From contig JAHEGH010000001.1 of assembly GCA_024639825.1 (NCBI GenBank), positions 62,001 to 126,000 on the forward strand: a DNA stretch of 64,000 nt, written 5' to 3'. Numbering within the stretch: position 1 is the first letter of the stretch; each line of letters opens with the position of its first letter. This DNA comes from Gammaproteobacteria bacterium (GTDB taxonomy: Bacteria; Pseudomonadota; Gammaproteobacteria; Steroidobacterales; Woeseiaceae). Of this stretch, positions 35,856-44,061 are shown one piece after another. Both the position numbers and the translations under genes were made by a program. Below the pieces are notes generated by a model that made no database searches, was not told the DNA's origin, and saw only the letters and a program-made list of their open reading frames with translations.

Positions 35856-37196
35856 TCAGTCCTCGTGCTCCACGTACTGGGCCAGCCGCTCCGAAAGTGA
35901 ATCCGCCGAATACCAGGTCCCGCGCAACATGACGCCGTGAATGCGATGCGCATACCGGACGTCCTCCAGCGGATTGGCGTTGAGAAGGACCAGGTCGGCG
36001 TCACGGCCCACAGCAACCGTACCCGCATTGCTGTCGAAAAATTCGGCGACGGCAACCGTACCCGTTCGCAACGCCTCATAGGGCGTCAGGCCAGCTGCAA
36101 CGAGCGCATCGAGTTCTCGATGCAGAGAGAACCCGGGCACGTTGAACACCTGTGGCGAGTCCGCACCCAGGAGCAGGCCGGCACCGGCCTTGTTCAATTC
36201 CAATATAAGCCGGCGGCGCAACTCTATTGCCAGCGCCGCCACGTCCGGATCGAAATCACGTTCTGCAAGCAGCGCTGCCTTTGAAGCGACCCAACGCTCC
36301 ACAGTGTCTTTCGGCATATATCGCATGCCTGGTTCGCTGCGAAGCACAGCTGTTGGCGTCGAATTAATCCAAACCTCGACGAGAACTTCGGTCGGAACGT
36401 TCCAGGTACCAGCCTCAGCCGTCGCCCGAGCGATCTCCGGAATGCGCTCGGCATCGAGCTCGGCTGCCAGCATGACGTCGAACAATCCACCGTACCCCCC
36501 GAAACCGTCGCTGCCAGCAGGTAACAATGCAGCAAAGTAGCCGTCCAGGTGATCGATCGTGGCCATACCGAGCTGTAGCGCACGGGCGACGCCCACCGCC
36601 ACGGGGACATGACCCGCAAACGGCATGCCAAGCTCATTGGCGGTCTCGGCAACGGCCTCAAATTCCTCTGCGGTCAGTCCCGGATGAATCTTGACGAAGT
36701 CGTAGCCTGAGCGGTGCTGGTCCCTGACCATTTCGCGTGCCTGGTGAGCGCCAGCGACAGACCGGCCATTGAAAGACGGACCGGATGTGACAAGGCGTGG
36801 GCCAAACACGGCGCCCTTGTTTAGATTTTCACGCAGGTCGATGTGCGATGGTTGGCCGAGCATGCCCCGTATCGTGGTCACGCCATTGGCGACGTAGAGA
36901 CTGAAATTCCGATCAAGATCGTCTGAGCTGGCGGCCGGCACGTGGGCGTGCATTTCCGCCAGACCCGGCATCAGGAAACGATCGGTACCGTCAATGACTT
37001 TCGCGCCCTTGGGGATCGGCGTCTCGTCCACAGCACCGAGCGCCGAGATAACGCCATTGTTTACCACCACGGTCTGCTCGGCAATGACCGTTTCCGAGGT
37101 CATGGGCACTACGTTTACATTGACGAATGCGGTGGCCTGCGCGCCAGCGGTCGATGCAGCCAATAATCCGGCGAACAGAACAATACAAGGTTTCAT
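35856..37196 (-). CDS. Exported amidohydrolase-family protein
   Basis: This 446-residue protein has a signal peptide (MKPCIVLFAGLLAASTAGA) and an amidohydrolase (imidazolonepropionase-like) domain. Metal ligands are visible in LAEMHAHVPA (His-x-His), FVKIHPG (Lys), PFAGHVPVAVG (His), ATIDHLDGY (His) and LLLGADSPQ (Asp). The family hydrolyses C-N bonds of cyclic or peptide substrates; prolidase-like imidodipeptidases are among the exported members. The start overlaps the threonine dehydratase stop by 4 bases (ATGA). The substrate is unknown. Confidence 0.84.
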   Translation of the reverse strand: MKPCIVLFAGLLAASTAGAQATAFVNVNVVPMTSETVIAEQTVVVNNGVISALGAVDETPIPKGAKVIDGTDRFLMPGLAEMHAHVPAASSDDLDRNFSLYVANGVTTIRGMLGQPSHIDLRENLNKGAVFGPRLVTSGPSFNGRSVAGAHQAREMVRDQHRSGYDFVKIHPGLTAEEFEAVAETANELGMPFAGHVPVAVGVARALQLGMATIDHLDGYFAALLPAGSDGFGGYGGLFDVMLAAELDAERIPEIARATAEAGTWNVPTEVLVEVWINSTPTAVLRSEPGMRYMPKDTVERWVASKAALLAERDFDPDVAALAIELRRRLILELNKAGAGLLLGADSPQVFNVPGFSLHRELDALVAAGLTPYEALRTGTVAVAEFFDSNAGTVAVGRDADLVLLNANPLEDVRYAHRIHGVMLRGTWYSADSLSERLAQYVEHED

Positions 37197-38176
37197 AATG
37201 CGTTCCCCTCAACGGAGCGAATGCTGGCCAGCTTGTCGTCCGCAATATTGCCGCCACAGATCACTACGGCGACCCGCTTGCTCTTGAGCTCACGTCGTCG
37301 GGCCAACATACCCGCAACGGCGACACCTGCGGCACCTTCTATGGTGTCAAATTCGCTGTCCATGAAGGCCCGCATGCCTGCGGCGATCTGTGCTTCATCC
37401 ACAAGGATCCAGTCGTCGACGACCGCCTGGTTAAGCTCAAATGTCACCGAGCCCTGTTCGATGCCGCCAGCCGTACCGTCAGACAGGGTTGGCTCGCTTG
37501 GCATGTCGATGATCTCGCCTGCTTCGACGGAGCGTGTCATGACTGGCGAAGCCAGCGGCTGGCAGCCATAGATGCGGACGTTGGGATTGTGAGCCTTTAG
37601 CACTGCGCCGGTACCGCCAATAAGACCGCCACCGCCGACGGCAATAAAAACCGCATCGACGTCAGGCAGGTCTTCGACGAGTTCTACACCACATGTACCC
37701 TGACCGGCGATGACCTCCTCATCGTTGTAGGGCGACAGATAGAACATGCCTGTCTCGCTGGCGTATTCGCGAGCGTGCTCTTCTGTGTCCAGGCCATCCG
37801 TACCGAACAAGCGCACATCGCCGCCATAGCGTTTGATTTTCTCTATCTTTGCGGACGAGGTCTGTTCAGGAACGAAGATAACCCCGGTGACACCGAGCTC
37901 GCGCATCGCGCACGCAACAGCGGCACCATGATTGCCGCTTGATGCGGCCACGCAACCGCGCGCACGAATCTCGTCGTCAAGCGTCAGCAAGCGATTGGTC
38001 GCACCTCGCAGTTTGAATGAGCCCGTCGTCTGCCGGTTTTCCAATTTGAAGTACACCTCGGCGCCCAATGCATCACTAAATGTCGTCGAGCGCTGCAATG
38101 GCGTGTGCTCGAGATGTCCGGCGCAGCGCTGCGCGGCTGCGCTCGCCGCGGCGGCGGTACTAGATACGATCGACAT
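37193..38176 (-). CDS. Threonine/serine dehydratase (PLP-dependent)
   Basis: This 327-residue fold-type II PLP enzyme has the Schiff-base lysine in TGSFKLRGATNRLL, the substrate loop in AASSGNHGAAVACAM, and the glycine-rich phosphate site FIAVGGGGLIGGTGAVLK. Lack of a C-terminal ACT regulatory domain makes it the catabolic or racemase-like type rather than biosynthetic IlvA. The ATG at 38176 lies 17 bases inside the end of the upstream zinc peptidase gene. Its stop overlaps the amidohydrolase start, so the two are tightly coupled. Serine racemase activity is an alternative. Confidence 0.86.
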   Translation of the reverse strand: MSIVSSTAAAASAAAQRCAGHLEHTPLQRSTTFSDALGAEVYFKLENRQTTGSFKLRGATNRLLTLDDEIRARGCVAASSGNHGAAVACAMRELGVTGVIFVPEQTSSAKIEKIKRYGGDVRLFGTDGLDTEEHAREYASETGMFYLSPYNDEEVIAGQGTCGVELVEDLPDVDAVFIAVGGGGLIGGTGAVLKAHNPNVRIYGCQPLASPVMTRSVEAGEIIDMPSEPTLSDGTAGGIEQGSVTFELNQAVVDDWILVDEAQIAAGMRAFMDSEFDTIEGAAGVAVAGMLARRRELKSKRVAVVICGGNIADDKLASIRSVEGNAL

Positions 38177-39014
38177 TGAACGTGTCGCAGCTATCGGGAT
38201 CGCCGCTACCCAGTCCTTCGCGGAACCAGCGCTGTCGCTGCGCCGATGTCCCGTGCGTAAATGACTCCGGCACGATTGTGCCCTGGCTCTGACGCTGCAG
38301 CGTGTCGTCACCAATTGCACTCGCCGCGTTGAGCGCCTCGTCGATGTCGCCTGCTTCAAGGATATTGCGAGCCTTATCCGCACGCAGGGCCCAGACGCCA
38401 GCGAGACAATCCGCCTGTAACTCGAGACGGACCGATAGTGCGTTTGCCTCAGCCGTGCCGAGTCGCTGTTTCATCTGGTGCACCTGCCCCGAGATGCCGA
38501 GGAGATTTTGCACATGGTGGCCGATTTCATGCGCAATAACATAGGCCTGCGCGAAGTCACCGGGCGCCTTGAAGCGGGTTCGCATCTGATCATAAAAGCT
38601 GAGGTCGATATAGACCTTGTTATCCGCCGGGCAGTAGAACGGCCCCATGGCCGCCTGCCCGAGACCGCATGCGGAACGCGTCGCACCCGTGAACATCACC
38701 AGGGTTGGCGCCTCATAGCGACGGCCCTGGGCGGCAAAGATCTCGGTCCACACGTCCTCGGTGTCGGCAATGACCACTGACACCATATCGGCCAACGGGT
38801 CATTTTCGAGGTCTTCAGCCGTTGGGCGTGAACCTGTCGACGACGCGCCCCCGCTCTGCATGCCCTCTAGCAACGGCGTAGGGTCAACGCCAAAATACAT
38901 CGCAACGAGGATCAGGACGATGGTTCCCACACCGCCGCCGACTAACCTGGGCCCTGCCCGCGATCCGCGGCGGTCTTCTATGTTTGAACTGCGTCTGCCG
39001 CCTTGCCACCGCAT
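38160..39014 (-). CDS. Neutral zinc metallopeptidase (YpfJ family)
   Basis: This 284-residue protein begins MRWQGGRRSSNIEDRRG, the family hallmark, followed by one transmembrane segment (LVGGGVGTIVLILVAMYFGV) and a periplasmic zinc-peptidase domain. The HExxH motif is AYVIAHEIGHHVQN, and the downstream glutamate is likely in VRLELQADCLAG. A nearby CGLG and FYCPADNKVYIDL are typical. The start is fixed by AAGGAG six bases upstream. Function in E. coli (YpfJ) is unknown. It is the first gene of the dehydratase-amidohydrolase set. Confidence 0.88.
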   Translation of the reverse strand: MRWQGGRRSSNIEDRRGSRAGPRLVGGGVGTIVLILVAMYFGVDPTPLLEGMQSGGASSTGSRPTAEDLENDPLADMVSVVIADTEDVWTEIFAAQGRRYEAPTLVMFTGATRSACGLGQAAMGPFYCPADNKVYIDLSFYDQMRTRFKAPGDFAQAYVIAHEIGHHVQNLLGISGQVHQMKQRLGTAEANALSVRLELQADCLAGVWALRADKARNILEAGDIDEALNAASAIGDDTLQRQSQGTIVPESFTHGTSAQRQRWFREGLGSGDPDSCDTFNVDRI

Positions 39015-39096
39015 AGCCTGCTCCTTGATCCGGGGCCGGCCATTGTCAGCCATCTAACCCGGCATTTTCAAATATGCGCTTAAGCGCGGTTGGGCT

Positions 39097-40602
39097 CTAC
39101 ATCTGCTCTTCGATTGGAAGCAAGCTCAGGAGTTTCGTCGTGAACCGACGCCAGAAACTGGTCTGTGGCTCGGTCGTGATGATCTCTTCAACACCGGCCG
39201 TCTGCAGCAGCCATTGCAGCCGGTGCTTGCGTGACAGGCGAAGCTTGTAGGCAAAGTCCGGCAACGAATCGAGAATGCTGGTTGCCATGGATGCGGCCAG
39301 GTCGTCTGACTCGACTTCCATGCCCATCTCGGTATTGAGATACAGCGAGCGCGGGTCGAGATTGAATGACCCAACAAATAGTCGCTTGCGATCGACGGTC
39401 GCGACCTTCGAGTGCAGGGTAATCTTTGTGTCCGTTTCCATTGCCTCAAAACGGGGCCGCAATTCATAAAGCTCTACGCCCTGCTGCAACAGCGGCTTAC
39501 GGTATCGCGCGTAGACAGCATGCACGCTCGTGTGATTGGTTGACGCGAGAGAGTTGCTGATGATGACCACCCGCACCCCCTTCTTCACAAGCGCACCGAA
39601 GAAATCGACACCCTGCTTCTGCGGTACGAAATACGGAGAGATGACTATCAGTTCCCGTTCCGCGGCTGACACCAGTTTCAGCAGGTAGTCGCTCATCTCG
39701 CTCTGGCGGCGCCGTATCAGGTTACGGACCTTGTCGGGATGATCCTGAACAATTCGGGTCCTGGCCGCGACGAAGTTCAGATTACCGTCGATGAATTCAT
39801 CGATCAGCGCACCGTCAACACCTTTCAGAAACGGCTCGTCGCGATGTCGTTGTACATACTTGCGTGCTTCCTGCAACGAATCAGCAACGCTGCCGTGTGC
39901 AACCAGTTTGTCGAACGCATCCATTGGAATCGCTTCGGGCGAGTTCCAGTATTCATCGAAGCCGTCGGACACATCGTCTACCACCAAACCGATTGCCATC
40001 AGGTCCTCATCAATGAACTCTGTCTTGCCACCGGTCTGGTAATACTCATCAGCAATATTGCGGCCACCCACAATCGTCACCTGGTTGTCGACAGTGAACG
40101 ACTTGTTGTGCATGCGGCGATTCAGAATGTTGAAGTTTGCCAGCAGGCTGATGAAGCGCGACCTTCGCCGCGGAAACGGGTTGAATACCCTGACCTCGAT
40201 ATTCTCGTGCTCGTCGAGAGACAACAAGCCGGAGTCAACTTCGTCCGTGAGTGCGTCGTCCATTAACAGGCGCACGCGCACACCGCGGTCTGCCGCGTGT
40301 GCCAGATGCAGGGCGACAAGGTTACCGGACAGGTCGTCCTTGATCAGATAGCTCTGGATATCGACCGATTTCTCGGCTTTGTCGATCAGTCCGACGCGCG
40401 CACCGAGCGCGTCACTTCCCGAATCCAGTCGATACACTGCCGATTGCGTTTGCCGGGCTCTCAACCAGGTCGTCGCTGCGACACCCAGTACCGTGCCCTC
40501 CGTGTCGGTAGGCTTCCATGACTCAATTCGTTCGGGGAGCTTGAAAAAACGCTGGTACTTCGGCGGCAGCCGGCTGCCAACCAATGTCGAAAACATCCCC
40601 AT
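39097..40602 (-). CDS. Phospholipase D-family cardiolipin synthase-like protein
   Basis: This 501-residue protein has two PLD HKD motifs: MHNKSFTVDNQVTIVGGRN and LHSKVATVDRKRLFVGSFNL. The spacing and the C-terminal NTEMGMEVESDDLA match the ClsC-type cardiolipin synthases. There is no clear N-terminal transmembrane segment, as in ClsC. It would transfer a phosphatidyl group between phospholipids. Two ATGs (40602, 40596) are possible starts. It is the only gene on its transcript as far as can be seen. Confidence 0.85.
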   Translation of the reverse strand: MGMFSTLVGSRLPPKYQRFFKLPERIESWKPTDTEGTVLGVAATTWLRARQTQSAVYRLDSGSDALGARVGLIDKAEKSVDIQSYLIKDDLSGNLVALHLAHAADRGVRVRLLMDDALTDEVDSGLLSLDEHENIEVRVFNPFPRRRSRFISLLANFNILNRRMHNKSFTVDNQVTIVGGRNIADEYYQTGGKTEFIDEDLMAIGLVVDDVSDGFDEYWNSPEAIPMDAFDKLVAHGSVADSLQEARKYVQRHRDEPFLKGVDGALIDEFIDGNLNFVAARTRIVQDHPDKVRNLIRRRQSEMSDYLLKLVSAAERELIVISPYFVPQKQGVDFFGALVKKGVRVVIISNSLASTNHTSVHAVYARYRKPLLQQGVELYELRPRFEAMETDTKITLHSKVATVDRKRLFVGSFNLDPRSLYLNTEMGMEVESDDLAASMATSILDSLPDFAYKLRLSRKHRLQWLLQTAGVEEIITTEPQTSFWRRFTTKLLSLLPIEEQM

Positions 40603-40897
40603 GAGGGGATGATTCAGGAACCGGCGAGCGCTGACAACCGTTAATGCGCTCTACGACCATATACGTACCGTCAATTTGACAGAATCAGGCCTGTGGAACT
40701 GGTTCGTTGCGTGGCCGTCATCGATGTGCAAGGATCGTCACTCGTTTGACAAAGGCACACCTGTCGAAAGGCAGCGTCGCAAAGCTTCCGGTCTAAAGGA
40801 TTTTCCCAGGACAGCGGGGCCACCAACGCGAACTCGCATCGCTGCAGTGATGCATCTCGGGTGTCTTTGGCAATGATAGACAACGCTGGAGGCATTG
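40603..40897. other. Intergenic region, no gene found
   Basis: This is a 295-base gap between divergent genes. It contains two TTGACA-like hexamers (near 40676 and 40746) but no convincing -10 at the right distance, no long inverted repeat and no reading frame with a ribosome-binding site. It presumably carries the promoters for the cardiolipin synthase-like gene and the FAD oxidase gene. Confidence 0.5.
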
Positions 40898-42250
40898 ATG
40901 GCATCCCCGAGATTTCGCGACACCGGCCGGTTCGTCCGACGCACCGCCCCCACCAAGATCTATACACCCGCGAACCTCGCGGACCTGATGCGCTGCCTCG
41001 AGCCCGCCAGCAATGCTCCCCTGCCGATTCGAATTCGTGGCGCCGGTACGGCAGCGACCGACTGCAATACCAACACCGTCGGAACCGTCATCAACATGAC
41101 GGGACTCGATCGTATCGTTCACATCGATTCCTACAACCACACTGTCAAGGTTGAGGCGGGTGTGCGCCTGGGCACGCTGGTAGGCGCATTGGCGGATCAG
41201 GGGCTTGAGCTGATTGGCAATCATGACCAGATGGAGCGTACCGTTGGTGGCGCGATCGCATCGCCGTGCATCGGTGCCTGTATCGGCGGGCAGGCCGCCT
41301 ACCTTTCGACCCAGGTAATCAGTCTGAAAGTGATCACGGCAACCGGGCAGGTGATGAAAGTCACGGAGCAGCAGAAACACCTGTTGAATGCTTTCCGTCT
41401 AAGTTACGGCATGCTTGGCGCGATTTACGAAGCTACCTTGCGGGTGCGCCCCATTGCTACGTTCTCGGCAAGCCACCGCAGTCTCTCAATCGAGACGTTC
41501 GCGGACGTCGCGAACCGGCTCGCAAGTCGCGATATCGGCCTTAAGTTCTATGTGTTGCCGCATATGGACCGCGTCTACCTCGATTTGCGTCGTTATGAAC
41601 GCACGCCTGGCAACTCCTACAACGCGCCGTGGAAGATCAAGGACTGGGGTGAAAGCACGGTGCTGCCCCATGTCTTCAAGTCATTGAACCGCGTCCTGCC
41701 GATTCCCTCAATGAAGTACCGGCTTATGGATAGCATCAGTGCAGCAACGCATGGCCTGGTTAATTCCCGCCTCGTCCGAAATGGCAACAACGTCACGGCA
41801 AGCGGAACCCGGGGACGACGCAAACCGCGCAACGCTCTGCGGTCGACCTGGTGTTTTCCGGCATCCGATTTCTCAGTGGTCATCAAGGCCTATCGCGAGT
41901 TTTGTAACAACACCCTGGTCCAGTCGGGCTACCGCACAGACCTTCCGGTTGTTGGTTTCCGCGTCGCCAGGGACGTGTCAGCTATTCTGTCACCGTCCTT
42001 CGATGAACCCCTGATCGCATTACAGACGGCGTCGACGCAGGAGAAAGGCTGGGAAGACTTCATCATCGACCTCGCACAGTTCGCCGAGAATTGGGGCGGA
42101 ACGCCGTTATTCAGCGAATCTCGAGCGTTACGCGCCGAGTACAGCAAGCAGATGTATTCAAATCGCCTCGATTTCTTTTGCAGGATGCGTCGCCAGCTCG
42201 ACACACACGGGCGTCTGCTTAATCCGTTTATGGCGCAGTATTTCGAGTAA
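40898..42250 (+). CDS. FAD-linked oxidase (PCMH-type, D-arabinono-lactone oxidase-like)
   Basis: This 450-residue protein has a PCMH FAD-binding domain (about 20-190) with LPIRIRGAGTAATDCNTNTV and LELIGNHDQMERTVGGAIAS, where family members often covalently bind FAD through a His in this loop. A catalytic C-terminal half follows, ending GRLLNPFMAQYF, typical of the ALO/VAO group. It would oxidise a sugar lactone or related alcohol with oxygen or a quinone. GGAGG five bases before the ATG sets the start. It precedes the PadR gene by 121 bases and is transcribed in the same direction. Confidence 0.82.
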   Translation: MASPRFRDTGRFVRRTAPTKIYTPANLADLMRCLEPASNAPLPIRIRGAGTAATDCNTNTVGTVINMTGLDRIVHIDSYNHTVKVEAGVRLGTLVGALADQGLELIGNHDQMERTVGGAIASPCIGACIGGQAAYLSTQVISLKVITATGQVMKVTEQQKHLLNAFRLSYGMLGAIYEATLRVRPIATFSASHRSLSIETFADVANRLASRDIGLKFYVLPHMDRVYLDLRRYERTPGNSYNAPWKIKDWGESTVLPHVFKSLNRVLPIPSMKYRLMDSISAATHGLVNSRLVRNGNNVTASGTRGRRKPRNALRSTWCFPASDFSVVIKAYREFCNNTLVQSGYRTDLPVVGFRVARDVSAILSPSFDEPLIALQTASTQEKGWEDFIIDLAQFAENWGGTPLFSESRALRAEYSKQMYSNRLDFFCRMRRQLDTHGRLLNPFMAQYFE

Positions 42251-42303
42251 ACGCGACAAAAGCCGTATTTTGTCCGCCTTATAGGCTCAAGAAGGGTGGA
42301 CTT

Positions 42304-42342
42304 TATATATCGAACTGATATTATACATCGCCCCGATATATA
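42304..42342. promoter_or_regulatory. Candidate PadR operator and promoter upstream of padR
   Basis: A 9-bp inverted repeat, TATATATCG (42304-42312) and CGATATATA (42334-42342), flanks a core TATATCGAACTGATATTATACATC at 42306-42329. This core matches 19 of 24 bases with an element before the second RND operon (47367-47390). The shared TATAC may serve as a -10. Repression of its own operon is the usual mode for PadR proteins. Confidence 0.6.
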
Positions 42343-42371
42343 GGCAGCGTTAGCTGCCAGGCGCGATCGCA

Positions 42372-42914
42372 ATGGATGTCAAAACCGTTTGCCTCGGCAT
42401 GCTGACCGACGGGCCCGCATCAGGCTACGATCTTAAGAAGGAATTCGAGTCTTCGTTCGGCCATTTCTTTGCCGCCGGATACGGTTCCATATACCCCGCC
42501 CTGTCCTGGCTCGCAGACCATGAGCTGGTGAGCTGCGAGGAGATTCCCCAGGAAGGCAAGCCTGACCGTAAGCTCTATCGCATTACGGAAGAGGGTCGTC
42601 AATTCCTGCTAAAGGCACTCAAGAACACTCAGCCCTGCCACAAGGTTCGCTCGGAGTTCCTTGCAACGATGTGCTTTGCACACCTGATGGAGGACGAAGA
42701 CATTCAGGCAGTCCTCAATCACCGGCTCAGCGAAATCAGCCGATACCGGGAACTATTCCGGAGCATCGAACAAGAGGGTATGTCCGACTGGCCGGAAGGT
42801 GCGAAGTTCGTCCTCGGTTTCGGCAAAGCCGTCGCTGCAGCGATGGAAACCTACATCAAAGAGAACCGCCACACGCTGGCGACAGAATCGACCGCCAAAA
42901 CGGCGGCCGGTTAG
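42372..42914 (+). CDS. PadR-family transcriptional regulator
   Basis: This 180-residue regulator has an N-terminal winged helix (about 1-80) with LTDGPASGYDLKKEFESSFG, then GSIYPALSWLADHELVSCEE, the classical PadR DNA-binding signature, and a helical C-terminal Vir-like domain (about 95-160). PadR proteins usually repress efflux or phenolic-acid genes and release on ligand binding. The downstream RND adaptor and permease, 16 bases away, are the expected targets. A matching operator before the second RND operon suggests it acts there too. Confidence 0.88.
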   Translation: MDVKTVCLGMLTDGPASGYDLKKEFESSFGHFFAAGYGSIYPALSWLADHELVSCEEIPQEGKPDRKLYRITEEGRQFLLKALKNTQPCHKVRSEFLATMCFAHLMEDEDIQAVLNHRLSEISRYRELFRSIEQEGMSDWPEGAKFVLGFGKAVAAAMETYIKENRHTLATESTAKTAAG

Positions 42915-42930
42915 ATATGGATTAAAGACA

Positions 42931-44061
42931 ATGGCATTGGGCAATATCAATCGATTCAGATCCTGGTTCGTGTCGGCTGGCATCATCATAGTTGTCACTA
43001 TCTGGATCCTGTCCGGACAATTCAGCGGGAGCGACGAAACCGAACAGGCGACAGCGGAGACCGTCGCAACTGCGACGTTAAGGAATGCTGTCCGTGTTCG
43101 CACTCAGTCGGCCGAGGAAGTCATGCGCACGATTGTCGTTAATGGCAAGACGGCGCCCGCACGTATCACCCACCTCGCGGCGGAAACTGATGGCCGTATT
43201 GAATACGTTGGCGCAGAGCGCGGCGCGAGCCTCAAGACGGGCAACCTTATTGTGCGGCTGGACGAACGTGATCGTGCGGCCCGACTCGCGCAAGCCGAGG
43301 CAACCGTCAGGCAGCGCGAAGTTGAGTACGCAGCTCGAGAGCGGCTCAAATCGGAGAGCTACGTATCTGAAGCGCAACTCCAGGAGGCTTTAGCATTGCT
43401 TGAGACAGCCCGTGCGGAATTGACGCGCGCGCAACTCGATCTTGACTATATGGATGTGCGGGCGCCGTTCGCAGGTGCCCTGCAGGCTCGTCACGTCGAA
43501 GTCGGTGATTTCGTCAAGCGCGGCGATCCAATCGCAACCTATGTCGATAACCGCACAATTATTGTGAGCGCCAACGTATCAGAGTTCGATGCGAAGTATG
43601 TTCACGTCGACGAAATGGCCGAAGCCCGGCTCGCCACGGGTGAAACCGTGCGCGGTCGTATTCGTTTTGTTTCACCCGTCGCCGACGAAGCAACACGGAC
43701 GTTTACTGTCGAACTCGAAGTTGCCAATGTGGATGGCAAGCTTCGCGCCGGTGGAACGGCGGAACTGCGCATCCCTGCACAGACCGTATTGGCGCACCGT
43801 ATTTCACCCTCTCTGCTGACGCTGGATGACGCGGGTAATGTCGGCGTCAAGATCATTAACGATAAAGGTGAGGTCGAATTCGTCGTCGCTGATATTGCGC
43901 TGTCATCAAACGACGGGGTCTGGCTGGCAGGCCTGCCCTCGACGGCGACCATTATCACCGTGGGCCAGGGCTACGTTACCAGCGGCGCAGTGGTAGATGC
44001 GGTTCCCGAAAGTGATGCTGAGACGGCTGTCGCCATCATGGAGTCTGAGGACGCCAAGTAA
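42931..44061 (+). CDS. RND efflux periplasmic adaptor (operon 1)
   Basis: This 376-residue membrane-fusion protein has an N-terminal anchor helix (WFVSAGIIIVVTIWILSG), lipoyl/hairpin halves (ERGASLKTGNLIVRLDERDR, then RAPFAGALQARHVEVGDFVK) around a short coiled-coil hairpin, and a beta-barrel and membrane-proximal region. It links an RND permease to an outer-membrane channel. It is anchored by a helix, unlike the lipoprotein adaptors of operon 2. It follows padR by 16 bases, and its stop overlaps the permease start (TAATG). Confidence 0.9.
   Translation: MALGNINRFRSWFVSAGIIIVVTIWILSGQFSGSDETEQATAETVATATLRNAVRVRTQSAEEVMRTIVVNGKTAPARITHLAAETDGRIEYVGAERGASLKTGNLIVRLDERDRAARLAQAEATVRQREVEYAARERLKSESYVSEAQLQEALALLETARAELTRAQLDLDYMDVRAPFAGALQARHVEVGDFVKRGDPIATYVDNRTIIVSANVSEFDAKYVHVDEMAEARLATGETVRGRIRFVSPVADEATRTFTVELEVANVDGKLRAGGTAELRIPAQTVLAHRISPSLLTLDDAGNVGVKIINDKGEVEFVVADIALSSNDGVWLAGLPSTATIITVGQGYVTSGAVVDAVPESDAETAVAIMESEDAK

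Noticed and set aside
40676-40751. TTGACA-like hexamers as promoters of the FAD oxidase gene
   Set aside because: No -10 element at 16-18 bases spacing was found for either.
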